Shown: positions 16,321 to 23,636 of the stretch, piece by piece | How the letters are laid out: every line of letters begins with the position of its first letter | Position numbering within the stretch: position 1 is the first letter of the stretch | Assembly (NCBI GenBank): GCA_003171065.1 | Contig: PMXQ01000047.1 | Span: 3,587-63,514, forward strand | Direction of reading: 5' to 3' | Length of the DNA stretch: 59,928 bases | DNA from: Chloroflexota bacterium | GTDB lineage: Bacteria; Chloroflexota; Limnocylindria; Limnocylindrales; CSP1-4 | Program-made: the position numbers and the translations under genes | The notes under the pieces: model-generated | Told to the model about the DNA's origin: nothing | The model's database searches: none | Seen by the model: the letters and a program-made list of their open reading frames with translations, nothing else

Positions 16321-17649
16321 ATGAGATTCGGGGGATCGCTCACGCCCCTTCGCGGCCTTCTGTCGTCCCGCCCAGCAGTGATTGGACGATCGTTCGCGTT
16401 CGTTCGCCGCCTTTCGTCCCGCCGTCCCGCGGTCGTCGGGGCCGCGATCGCGGTCGCGGTCGCCATCGTCGGCAGCACCATCGCCGTCGCCGACATCTCG
16501 GCCGGCTCGGCGGCGCCGACTGCGATTCCCACCGCATATGCGACAGGCACGCCGACGCCCACGCCCCTGGCCTCGCTCGCGGCCTCTCCCACGGCCTCGC
16601 CCACGCCTTCAGGCTCGGCTGGGCCTTCCCCCTCGCCGTCGGGCTCGACCGCCCCAGCAGGCATGGTGGCGGCCACCACCGATGGTGTATGGCTCCCGGC
16701 GAGCGAGGCCGAGCTGGCCACCCGCAAGCCGATCGCCGTCATGATCGACGACCACTGGGATGCCAGGCCGCAATCGGGCCTGTCGATGGCGGACATCGTC
16801 TACCAGGGTCCGGCCGAGGGCGGCATTCCGCGCTACATGGCGCTCTTCCAGACTCAGGCCCCGCCGGCTATCGGACCGGTCCGCAGCGCCAGGCTCTACT
16901 TCGTCGCCTGGGCCGAGGAGTGGCGCGCCGGGTACGTGCACATGTGGGGCGCGCCGAACGCGATGAACCGTCTGGCACAGGACGCCGGCAAGTACATCTA
17001 CAACATCGACGGACTCCGCTACGGCGGGAAGAGCGGCTACATGTGGCGCACGTCGTTCCGAGCGGCACCCCACAACCTCTACACCTCGTACGCCAGGCTG
17101 GAAACGCTGACGAAGAAGCTAGGCGGCACGGCGCCCCTCACGACGTCCCCGTTCACCTTCGAGGACGCGCTCCCCGGCAGCGCCCGACTCGTCGGCGGCC
17201 AGATCGTGGTGCCGTACGCACAGAACGACGTCGTCTACAACTACGACTGGGAGACGAACACGTATCCGCGCACCGTGTCCAAGGAAGGCCCCGAGATCGA
17301 TGCCGCCACCGGCCAGCGCATCGCGCCCTCGAACGTCATCTTGCTCTTCATGACCGTGGGACTGGCCAACGACACTCCGGCCGAGCTGCATAAGCATCGC
17401 CTCGACGTGCAGTACGTCGGCCACGGCTCAGCGATGGTCTTCAACAACGGACTCGCCACGTCGGCGATCTGGACCAAGAAGAGCCAATATGCCACCACGG
17501 TCCTGACGTACGCGAGCGGTCCGAACAAGGGCCAGCCGGTTCCCATGGTCCGGGGCCAGATCTTCATCCAGGTCGTGCCGACGTACGTACCCGCGAGATG
17601 GACCGTGGGCAGCACCCCGGCGCCGGAGATCGGGACGCAAGGCAGCTAG
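16321..17649 (+). CDS. DUF3048 (YerB-like) exported protein
   Basis: 442 aa. An arginine-rich start and one membrane segment (AVVGAAIAVAVAIVGSTIAVA) anchor it, followed by a Ser/Pro/Thr-rich stretch of about 60 residues and then the DUF3048 body: KPIAVMIDDHWDARPQSGLS, VYQGPAEGGIPRYMALF, GPVRSARLYFV, and the C-terminal half with VPYAQNDVVYNYDWE and GPNKGQPVPMVRGQIFIQVV. In Bacillus the family is YerB; role in the envelope unknown. The last codons GGC AGC TAG form the target of the insertion described at 17649. Confidence 0.88.
   Translation: MRFGGSLTPLRGLLSSRPAVIGRSFAFVRRLSSRRPAVVGAAIAVAVAIVGSTIAVADISAGSAAPTAIPTAYATGTPTPTPLASLAASPTASPTPSGSAGPSPSPSGSTAPAGMVAATTDGVWLPASEAELATRKPIAVMIDDHWDARPQSGLSMADIVYQGPAEGGIPRYMALFQTQAPPAIGPVRSARLYFVAWAEEWRAGYVHMWGAPNAMNRLAQDAGKYIYNIDGLRYGGKSGYMWRTSFRAAPHNLYTSYARLETLTKKLGGTAPLTTSPFTFEDALPGSARLVGGQIVVPYAQNDVVYNYDWETNTYPRTVSKEGPEIDAATGQRIAPSNVILLFMTVGLANDTPAELHKHRLDVQYVGHGSAMVFNNGLATSAIWTKKSQYATTVLTYASGPNKGQPVPMVRGQIFIQVVPTYVPARWTVGSTPAPEIGTQGS
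17641..17648 (+). repeat. Left copy of probable target-site duplication
   Basis: GGCAGCTA, within the last codons of the DUF3048 gene; matches 19482-19489. Confidence 0.65.
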
Positions 17650-17683
17650 TGCTTCTCCCGCTGTTTCAGCACGGCACAAGATG

Positions 17684-17689
17684 TAGTGT
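17684..17689 (+). promoter_or_regulatory. -10 box TAGTGT before the transposase remnant
   Basis: TAGTGT, six bases, ATG 17696, inside the element's left end. Confidence 0.4.
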
Positions 17690-17695
17690 CGGGGT

Positions 17696-18035
17696 ATGGC
17701 TCGGCCAGGCTTTCCTCGATCGCTCCGCGATTTCCAGCCGACATTCGCTGACGAGGAAGCCCGTGCTCGCTACATCGCCGCCTGTCGCTGGCCCGACGGG
17801 TTTCGTTGCCCGAAGTGCGGACATGACCGCGTCTACGTCCTGACCGCCGCCCGATCGCGTCAGCCGACCACAGCTCCAGGCCTACCTCGACGAGTTCGTG
17901 TTCCGCCACAACCGCCGCGGCAACCCAAAGGCCGCATTTCAGACGCTCCCGGGCTCAGGCACGAACCGGAAGCCCGTGCCGCTGTCGGTCGTTCGCGGCG
18001 CGACGGACATGCCCACCTTTCCCCTGAGGAGCTGA
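17696..18035 (+). pseudogene. Decayed IS1595-family transposase
   Basis: The first 43 residues (MARPGFPRSLRDFQPTF..., then WPDGFRCPKCGHDRVYVL) are the zinc-ribbon N terminus of IS1595 transposases. After about 17830 the catalytic core is missing; sequence resumes in another frame at about 17868 with LQAYLDEFVFRHNRRGNPKA, the family's C-terminal segment, ending at TGA 18033-18035. A deletion of several hundred bases with a frame change explains this. It cannot make active transposase; mobility would need a partner element elsewhere. Confidence 0.8.
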
Positions 18036-18113
18036 ATGAGGGGTGGCTGGCGGGTCAGAGCCGCAGCTTTCCCGCGGTTCCGACCCGCCTGCGTGAAATC
18101 GGCGTTCTCCGGG

Positions 18114-18142
18114 TGAACCTGTGGACTCGTCGTGCTCGTCTG
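18114..18142 (+). promoter_or_regulatory. Candidate ECF-type promoter of the sigma gene
   Basis: TGAACC (18114-18119), 17-bp spacer, CGTCTG (18137-18142), 33 bases before the sigma factor ATG. AAC in the -35 and CGTC in the -10 are common in promoters read by ECF sigma factors, which often read their own gene. Inference only. Confidence 0.45.
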
Positions 18143-18175
18143 TAATAACGGGGAGATGTTCAGAAAGGCACGAGA

Positions 18176-18691
18176 ATGGTGGACCGGGATCTCGTCGTTC
18201 GAGCGCAGCTCGGTGATGCGGACGCTTTCGAGCTCGTCGTCCGCGCCTCGCTGGAGTCGTGCTACGCGACGTGCGTGAGCGTCCTCCACTCCCCGGACGA
18301 CGCGCGTGACGCCACACAGGAGGCACTCGTCGCTGCCTGGCGGAGACTGCCGTCTCTCCGAGATCCCGACCGTTTCGACGCCTGGCTTCAGACGATCGCC
18401 CGAAACACAAGCCGCGATCTCCTAAGGCGTCGCAGTCGACTGCGCGAAGTTCAGCTCGACGCCTCGACAGCCGAGCTCGAAGCGCCGACCGGGCCCGTGA
18501 ACGGTCTCATCACGATTGTCGACCGTCTGCCTGGGCCGGCCCGGCAGGTCGTAACCCGCCATTACGTCGACGACGAGCCGGTCGCCGGGATCGCCCGATC
18601 GCTCGGCGTCCCGGCCGGCACGGTGAAATCTCGGCTCTTCCATGCGCGGACCGCGCTCCGCGCCCTCATCGACAAGGAGCGAGCACGATGA
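18176..18691 (+). CDS. ECF RNA polymerase sigma factor
   Basis: 171 aa. Region 2: CYATCVSVLHSPDDARDATQ, then EALVAAWRRL, with DRFDAWLQTIARN; region 4: LPGPARQVVTRHYVDDEPVA, GIARSLGVPAGTVKSRLF as the helix-turn-helix. Both domains and the short linker are complete, so it should be a working group-4 sigma factor. Its stop overlaps the next gene's ATG by four bases. It lies inside the inverted repeats of the element, behind the transposase remnant, and has a possible self-read promoter. Target regulon unknown. Confidence 0.9.
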   Translation: MVDRDLVVRAQLGDADAFELVVRASLESCYATCVSVLHSPDDARDATQEALVAAWRRLPSLRDPDRFDAWLQTIARNTSRDLLRRRSRLREVQLDASTAELEAPTGPVNGLITIVDRLPGPARQVVTRHYVDDEPVAGIARSLGVPAGTVKSRLFHARTALRALIDKERAR

Positions 18692-19413
18692 AGGTGCAAG
18701 GCGTTTCTGAGCCGACGCTCGGTCGGCTCGAGTCGGACGAACTCGTCTACTCGATCATGGATGGCGTCCTCCGCACACCGCAGGAGCGCCGGCGAACGCC
18801 GGGGTTTGTCCGGACCGTCTACGTCGTCGCCGTCGGCGTCCTGCTTGTGGCGGGCGGGCTCATCGCGGTGCCGCGTCTCACGTCTTCCGGGACGACCGGC
18901 GGCAGCGCGCTCTCGACCTACCACGCCGACGGGCTGCGATTCGACTATCCCGCCGGCTGGACGTTGACGCAAAGCTCGACCGTCATCGGCGCCACGGGCG
19001 TCGTCGCGTTTGTGGGCACCGGGGAAGGGGCAGCGGAGTGTAATCCCGTCGCCATACCGACCGGCGGCGGGGAGCGGCTGTGCTCCCTGTTCAGCGCCAG
19101 TCTTGCCCCAGGCCAGATCGTCCTCGAGATCGCCGTCGACGACACAAAGCCGTGGCAGCCTACGAAGTGGCTGAACCCTCCTGATTCGACGCGCAGCATC
19201 ATCGTCGGCGGCCTCCCCGCGATCACCGGCCCGAGCGTCGTCGTGCCGCACCGAATCGGCGCGGATGTCGTCACGTGCTGGGTGCTCACGTCGCTTCAGG
19301 ACATGAACCGACACTACGTGTTGACCGCCGCGATCCGTGGCCCGAATCTGACAGGTCTACAAGCACAGGTCGACGCGTTGCTCGCCTCGGTCACGTTTGA
19401 TCCGCCGAACTAG
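18688..19413 (+). CDS. Single-pass membrane protein, probable sigma-factor partner
   Basis: 241 aa: about 44 cytoplasmic residues (LESDELVYSIMDGVLRTPQE), one membrane helix (VYVVAVGVLLVAGGLIAV), and an outside domain of about 170 residues with three or four Cys. The layout (short inside part, one helix, outside sensor, coupled to an ECF sigma gene by ATGA overlap) is that of an anti-sigma factor, but I see no zinc-binding HxxxCxxC and do not recognise the domains. The outside part starts YHADGLRFDYPAGWTL, as in lipoprotein-like PsbP/DUF families. Confidence 0.65.
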   Translation: MKVQGVSEPTLGRLESDELVYSIMDGVLRTPQERRRTPGFVRTVYVVAVGVLLVAGGLIAVPRLTSSGTTGGSALSTYHADGLRFDYPAGWTLTQSSTVIGATGVVAFVGTGEGAAECNPVAIPTGGGERLCSLFSASLAPGQIVLEIAVDDTKPWQPTKWLNPPDSTRSIIVGGLPAITGPSVVVPHRIGADVVTCWVLTSLQDMNRHYVLTAAIRGPNLTGLQAQVDALLASVTFDPPN

Positions 19414-19481
19414 CGGCGCCGGGGCCTCCCCTGAGCGACTATTACCCATAGTGGTCTGCTGAGCCAACGGGAGAAGCACCA

Positions 19482-19489
19482 GGCAGCTA
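19482..19489 (+). repeat. Right copy of probable target-site duplication
   Basis: GGCAGCTA, two bases after the right inverted repeat; the match with the left side even continues through GT. Confidence 0.65.
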
Positions 19490-19491
19490 GT

Positions 19492-19860
19492 CGGAGCGAC
19501 TGGTCGGAGTAGGGAGCCCGGCGCAGAGCCCGGCCCGGGAGCGGCCTGGGAGCGGCTTGGGAGCGGCCACGGAGCACGGAGCGCGGATCCTAGCGGCGAG
19601 CTAGAACGCGGAACATCCGTACGATCGTTGTGGCCGGTGGGGCGCCGGGGATCGCCGGACAGCGATCGTGGGCGGAGTGCCTTCGGTTGGGCTGAAGCCG
19701 GACTGAGGCCAGATCATTCGCAGCTAAGCGGCAGATGATCGGGCGCGGCCATCATCCGGTAATGCAAGCCTCCGCCGCCAATCCGATTGACACGCGCCAG
19801 TTCGGCTTTCTATCCTACGCGCCGTCGGTCGGGGGTCGACTGGGGATAGAGGAGTTGCGG
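19492..19860. other. Leader region of the large regulator gene
   Basis: Contains three GGGAGCGGC-type short repeats (about 19537-19570), inverted repeats of GATCG/CGATC type, and two in-frame ATGs (19735 and 19762) that could extend the following protein. No separate gene recognised. Confidence 0.35.
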
Positions 19861-22800
19861 GTGTCAGTCGAGCCCGGGACCGGCGATCGCGTCGCCGGCG
19901 ATGCCGAGTACGTCCGGCCGAGCTTCCCGCTGCGCCCCGGCAAAGTCCAGCGGCCACTTCTGCCCCCCGAGACGCTCCGGCGCGACCGCCTCTTCGCCTG
20001 GCTCGAGGCCCGGGCCAGTCGCCGGGTCGTCTACGTGGTCGCAGAGGCAGGCTTCGGCAAGACGACCCTTGTCGCCGATTTCCTCCGCCGTTCGCGGGTT
20101 CGAACTTTCTGGTATCGGTTGGACGAGGGCGACACCGACGGCCTGGTCTTCCTTCGCTACCTGGTTGCCGCGTGCCAGGTCGTTGACCCCAGACTGCTGC
20201 AGCGATCCGCAGCTCTCCTGTCCGAATCGGCGGCCGAACCGACTCGGGAAGAGACGGTCCTGCGGACGCTCCTCGCCGAGATGGATTGCCTTGGCGAGGT
20301 TCCGTCGGCGATCGTTCTAGACGACTTCCACGTGGCCGAGGACGTACCGGAGATTGGGGCGGTGGTCGAGCGTCTCATCGCCCGGTCACCCGCCCAGCTC
20401 ACCCTGATCCTGGCGAGCAGGCGAACCCCAAACCTGTCCGCGGCGGCTCTGCGCGTCCGCGGCGAACTCGCCGAGCTGGGACGCGAAGAGCTTCGGTTCG
20501 ATGAAGCGGAAACCGACCGGCTCTTTCGCGAGTCCTATCGTCAGCCGCTCGAACCCGACGTTCTGCATGACTTGCAGGCGCGCACAGAGGGCTGGGCGGC
20601 ATCGTTGCAGCTGGTCAAGACGGCCGTCGACGGCCGATCGACCGCCCAGGTGCGCGCCTTCGTTCAATCCCTGAGCGGCGCTGAAGGCGACCTATACGAC
20701 TACCTTGCGGAAGAGGTGGTCGGCGAGCTGAAGGCTGACCTGCGCGGCTTCCTCATGCGAGTCGCGCTCCTCGAGGAAATCGACCCGGACATCGCCGCGG
20801 TGGCAGCCGACGTTCCCGTCGTGGGAGCGCGGCGACTCCTTGGCCACGCCCAGCGACTCGGGCTCCTGTCACGAGGGGCCGGGGCGGTCGCGTCGTGGCG
20901 ACTTCACCCCCTCGTGCGGGAGTTCTTGCTCGCCCGGCTCGAGGCAGAAGTAGGGCAGGCAGGGATCACCGACCTTCATCGCGACCTGGCCTCCGCCCTT
21001 GAACCGCAGTCGTGGCGCCTCGCCGCCCGCCATTGGGCCGCGGCCGGCGACGCGGATCAGGTCCGCCGCATCGTCTGCTCCGCCGTCCCCACGATCATCG
21101 GCACCGGCGACTTCGCCGCGGCCGAGGAACTGATCACCCGCTTTCCCGACCTCAACCCAAACCCCTGGTACGACATCCTTCGAGCCAGGATGAGATCAGC
21201 TGTTGGTCGGTACGACGAGGCCCTGGAGCTGGCGCTCAAGGCTGCGAACAATGACCTGACCGGAGCAGGCGGCGATTCCTCCCTCGCGCTCGCGAATGCG
21301 CTGAACCTCCTGCATTACGGGGTGGAGATGCAAGATCCCCAGCTCCGCGCGAACGCGCTTCATCAGCTCGTCGGATCCAACGACTCTGAGCTTGCCGCGA
21401 TTGCCCGAGCCACCCAGGCAATCATGGACTCCTCTTGGAGCGGAAGCTTGGATGAGGCCCGGCGGCTGGTTCTCGAGACCGCACGACTCAGCGAAGAACG
21501 GGGACACCGGCACCACGAGGCAATTGCATGGATCAACCTCGCGAATTTGGAGAGGGCTCGTGGCGATGCGGCAGCAGCCGTGGAGGCAGGCACAGCAGCG
21601 CTCCGCTGCACGGCATCTCCGGGCAACGAGAGCGATCGCCGGGCAGCTCATATGAACACGGCGAAGGGACTCGCCCACCTGGGTAGATGGGATCTGGCCC
21701 AGATACACATGGACGCCGCCGTGGGGGACAACCAGGAGTGGATAGAGCCCATGGTTATCGGCGAGTGCGCCGAGTTGCACGCCATGTACGGAGACCCAAG
21801 CCGAGCGAGTCAGATTCTGGCGCGAGCCTTTGCCGAGGATGAACATCGGCGCGGAGATTCCCTCTGCCGCCATGTGGCCGCACGGCTAACGCTCCTGGAT
21901 GGGAACCTGGCGCACGCCAGGGAACTGCTCGATGCGGCCACTGGCCCCACCTTCGAAGCGGGCTTCCGAAGCTCGTGGCTCGCCCTGGATGTCGCGATTC
22001 GGGCTTATGAGAGCGTTCGAGACCCATCATTGATGCCCTCTCTCGAGGAGGCCGTTCGGTTCACCGAGCATCAAAAGGCGTGGTTCTGGTGGAAGACGAT
22101 CCGTTTGACCAAAGCTCTCGTATCGAGCAGCGCTGAGTTGGCCCTGTTCCTCCGCTCGCTGGAGCCCGCCGACTCGGCCTATCTGTCCATACAGGCGGAG
22201 CTCGTGGTCAGGCGCCTCGCAGACCTCGATGGGGCCGGCTTCGCAATCGTCAGACAGGAGGCAACGCAACGCCCCGAACGATGGCGCTGGGCCCTCCGGC
22301 AGCTGCTTTCCAACCAGACCGCCAGAGCGGGAGACCTCAGGCGATCGGCCGAGCTCCTGGACCTGGTCGGGGACGCGAACGACATCAAGCTGCTGCGAGG
22401 GCTCGCCAAGAAGAAGAGCCTGCGGATCCCAGATGCCGGTCTTGTCCTGACGCGGCGGCTCGCCCCGCCGGCTTTCATAGACGACCTCGGTCGTGTGACG
22501 GTACACGTTGGCGACCGGTTACTTCCCGGGACAGAGATTCGCAAGAAGGTGCTGTCACTCCTGACCTTCCTGCTGACCCGCCCGCAGTTCACGGCATCGC
22601 GCGAGCAAGTTGTCGAGGCGCTTTGGCCGCAGATGGAGCCGGAGGCAGGAGCCAACTCCCTCAACCAGACGTCGTACTTCCTGCGTCAGGTTTTCGAACC
22701 CACGACGACGGAAGATGCGACCGCCGGATACCTCAACAGTCGTGCGGACCTGATCTGGCTGGATCCGGAGTTGGTACACAGCCGGAGCTCCGACTGCCTG

Positions 22801-23181
22801 AAGCTCATTGGAACGATTCGCCGCGATCCATCACCCGAGCTCGTCACCAGGCTCGCCGAGTCCTACACCGGGCGCTTCGCGGTCGACTTCATCTATGATG
22901 ATTGGGCGTCCGCCTTCCGGGACACCCTCCACGCCAGCTTCCTCGATCGAATCGAGCGGGCCGTTGTGGCAGACACCAAGGGGGGCGCATTCGACCGGGC
23001 GCTTTCGGTCGCTCAATTGGCGTTGCAGGCCGACCCTGACGCAGAGCAGATCGAACTCTGCCTGCTCCGGCTGTACAAGCGAACGGGCGCCCACGCCGCT
23101 GCGGCCGAGCAGTACGCGCACTACGCCAGTGTCATGCGCGAGCAGTTGGGGATCGAGCCTCCGCCACTGGAGTCGATTTGA
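19861..23181 (+). CDS. Large MalT/SARP-hybrid transcriptional regulator
   Basis: About 1106 aa. N-terminal STAND/MalT-type ATPase: LLPPETLRRDRLFAWLEARA, P-loop VAEAGFGKTTLVADFL, Walker B-like SAIVLDDFHVAED, SRRTPNL sensor; a winged-helix and a long TPR-like helical middle; then near residue 870 a SARP-type DNA-binding domain (EIRKKVLSLLTFLLTRPQFT, followed by REQVVEALWPQ and NSLNQTSYFLRQVF) and a BTAD-like end (FDRALSVAQLALQADPDAEQ, AAAEQYAHYASVMREQLGIE). Probably activates genes after binding a small ligand. GTG 19861 is taken because GAGGAG lies six bases upstream; ATG 19735 would add 42 residues without family support. Confidence 0.82.
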   Translation: MSVEPGTGDRVAGDAEYVRPSFPLRPGKVQRPLLPPETLRRDRLFAWLEARASRRVVYVVAEAGFGKTTLVADFLRRSRVRTFWYRLDEGDTDGLVFLRYLVAACQVVDPRLLQRSAALLSESAAEPTREETVLRTLLAEMDCLGEVPSAIVLDDFHVAEDVPEIGAVVERLIARSPAQLTLILASRRTPNLSAAALRVRGELAELGREELRFDEAETDRLFRESYRQPLEPDVLHDLQARTEGWAASLQLVKTAVDGRSTAQVRAFVQSLSGAEGDLYDYLAEEVVGELKADLRGFLMRVALLEEIDPDIAAVAADVPVVGARRLLGHAQRLGLLSRGAGAVASWRLHPLVREFLLARLEAEVGQAGITDLHRDLASALEPQSWRLAARHWAAAGDADQVRRIVCSAVPTIIGTGDFAAAEELITRFPDLNPNPWYDILRARMRSAVGRYDEALELALKAANNDLTGAGGDSSLALANALNLLHYGVEMQDPQLRANALHQLVGSNDSELAAIARATQAIMDSSWSGSLDEARRLVLETARLSEERGHRHHEAIAWINLANLERARGDAAAAVEAGTAALRCTASPGNESDRRAAHMNTAKGLAHLGRWDLAQIHMDAAVGDNQEWIEPMVIGECAELHAMYGDPSRASQILARAFAEDEHRRGDSLCRHVAARLTLLDGNLAHARELLDAATGPTFEAGFRSSWLALDVAIRAYESVRDPSLMPSLEEAVRFTEHQKAWFWWKTIRLTKALVSSSAELALFLRSLEPADSAYLSIQAELVVRRLADLDGAGFAIVRQEATQRPERWRWALRQLLSNQTARAGDLRRSAELLDLVGDANDIKLLRGLAKKKSLRIPDAGLVLTRRLAPPAFIDDLGRVTVHVGDRLLPGTEIRKKVLSLLTFLLTRPQFTASREQVVEALWPQMEPEAGANSLNQTSYFLRQVFEPTTTEDATAGYLNSRADLIWLDPELVHSRSSDCLKLIGTIRRDPSPELVTRLAESYTGRFAVDFIYDDWASAFRDTLHASFLDRIERAVVADTKGGAFDRALSVAQLALQADPDAEQIELCLLRLYKRTGAHAAAAEQYAHYASVMREQLGIEPPPLESI

Positions 23182-23215
23182 CCTTCCGGGGTGAATCCCT
23201 AGGCCAAGTACCGTA

Positions 23216-23244
23216 TTGACCCAGTACCTTTGGCTTCCTAACGT
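23216..23244 (+). promoter_or_regulatory. Candidate promoter behind the regulator gene
   Basis: TTGACC (23216-23221), 17-bp spacer, TAACGT (23239-23244), facing the repeats and the HD-GYP gene about 390 bp on. GTAC inverted repeats overlap it. No own gene follows directly. Confidence 0.4.
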
Positions 23245-23402
23245 GCCGAAAGTCCGGGGCTGACGTCACCACATGCCCTCCGGACGAGAACGCTCGGACG
23301 CTAGGCGGCCCCGGCCGAATTCGGGCACTTGAGCAGGGACCCAGCAGCTAGTGCGACCCACCGCGCGTCGCTGCCTTTCAGGAGCGGACTCCCGTGTCCC
23401 TC

Positions 23403-23477
23403 GACCAGAACACTCGACCGTGGCTGCCCGACCAGAACACTCGACCGTGGCTGCCCGACCAGAACACTCGACCGTGG
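23403..23477. repeat. 27-bp tandem repeat (2.8 copies)
   Basis: Copies at 23403-23429, 23430-23456 and 23457-23477 (partial), identical. Each has the pentamer CGACC twice, giving six CGACC boxes at 23402, 23415, 23429, 23442, 23456 and 23469, i.e. alternate spacing of 13 and 14 bases. Looks like a protein-binding array; SARP regulators are known to bind direct repeats, and a SARP-type gene lies just upstream. Confidence 0.85.
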
Positions 23478-23485
23478 TGAGCGAA

Positions 23486-23575
23486 ATGCGCCAGCGCATC
23501 GTATCGATCCTCCTTGTCGTGGGAGCGGGCCTTCTGGCTGCCGCTTCCGGCGGGGCGTCCTACAGGCCCTTCTAG
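23486..23575 (+). CDS. Possible small membrane peptide
   Basis: 29 codons from ATG 23486: a basic start (MRQRI), one hydrophobic run (VSILLVVGAGLLAAASGGA) and a short tail SYRPF. It lies between the repeat array and the HD-GYP gene. The shape suits a one-helix peptide or a cleaved signal sequence, but no ribosome site is clear and coding cannot be proved; chance is a real alternative. Confidence 0.3.
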   Translation: MRQRIVSILLVVGAGLLAAASGGASYRPF

Positions 23576-23636
23576 GTACATCTCTCCCATAGCCTCTCGG
23601 TTCTGAGCCGGGTAGATTGCCGCGCCGGAGAGTGGA

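Larger units (their letters stand above)
17649..19481 (+). mobile_element. IS1595-like element carrying an ECF sigma factor pair
   Basis: Imperfect terminal inverted repeats: GTGCTTCTCCCG at 17649-17660 and its complement at 19468-19479 are identical, and the match extends to 20 of 23 bases (17649-17671 versus 19457-19479). The octamer GGCAGCTA flanks both sides (17641-17648 and 19482-19489; two extra bases CA lie between right repeat and right copy). The left copy is the end of the DUF3048 gene, and the right copy is followed by TCGGAG, so the two flanks can be rejoined into one original sequence. Inside: a deleted transposase gene, a sigma factor and a membrane protein. IS1595 elements are known to make 8-bp duplications. 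Confidence 0.72.

Noticed and set aside
23245-23300. Cyclic-di-GMP riboswitch before the HD-GYP gene
   Set aside because: Only a CCGAAAG-like string is present; the other conserved parts and pairings of GEMM could not be found.
23403-23477. CRISPR array
   Set aside because: Perfect head-to-tail repeat without spacers and no cas genes.
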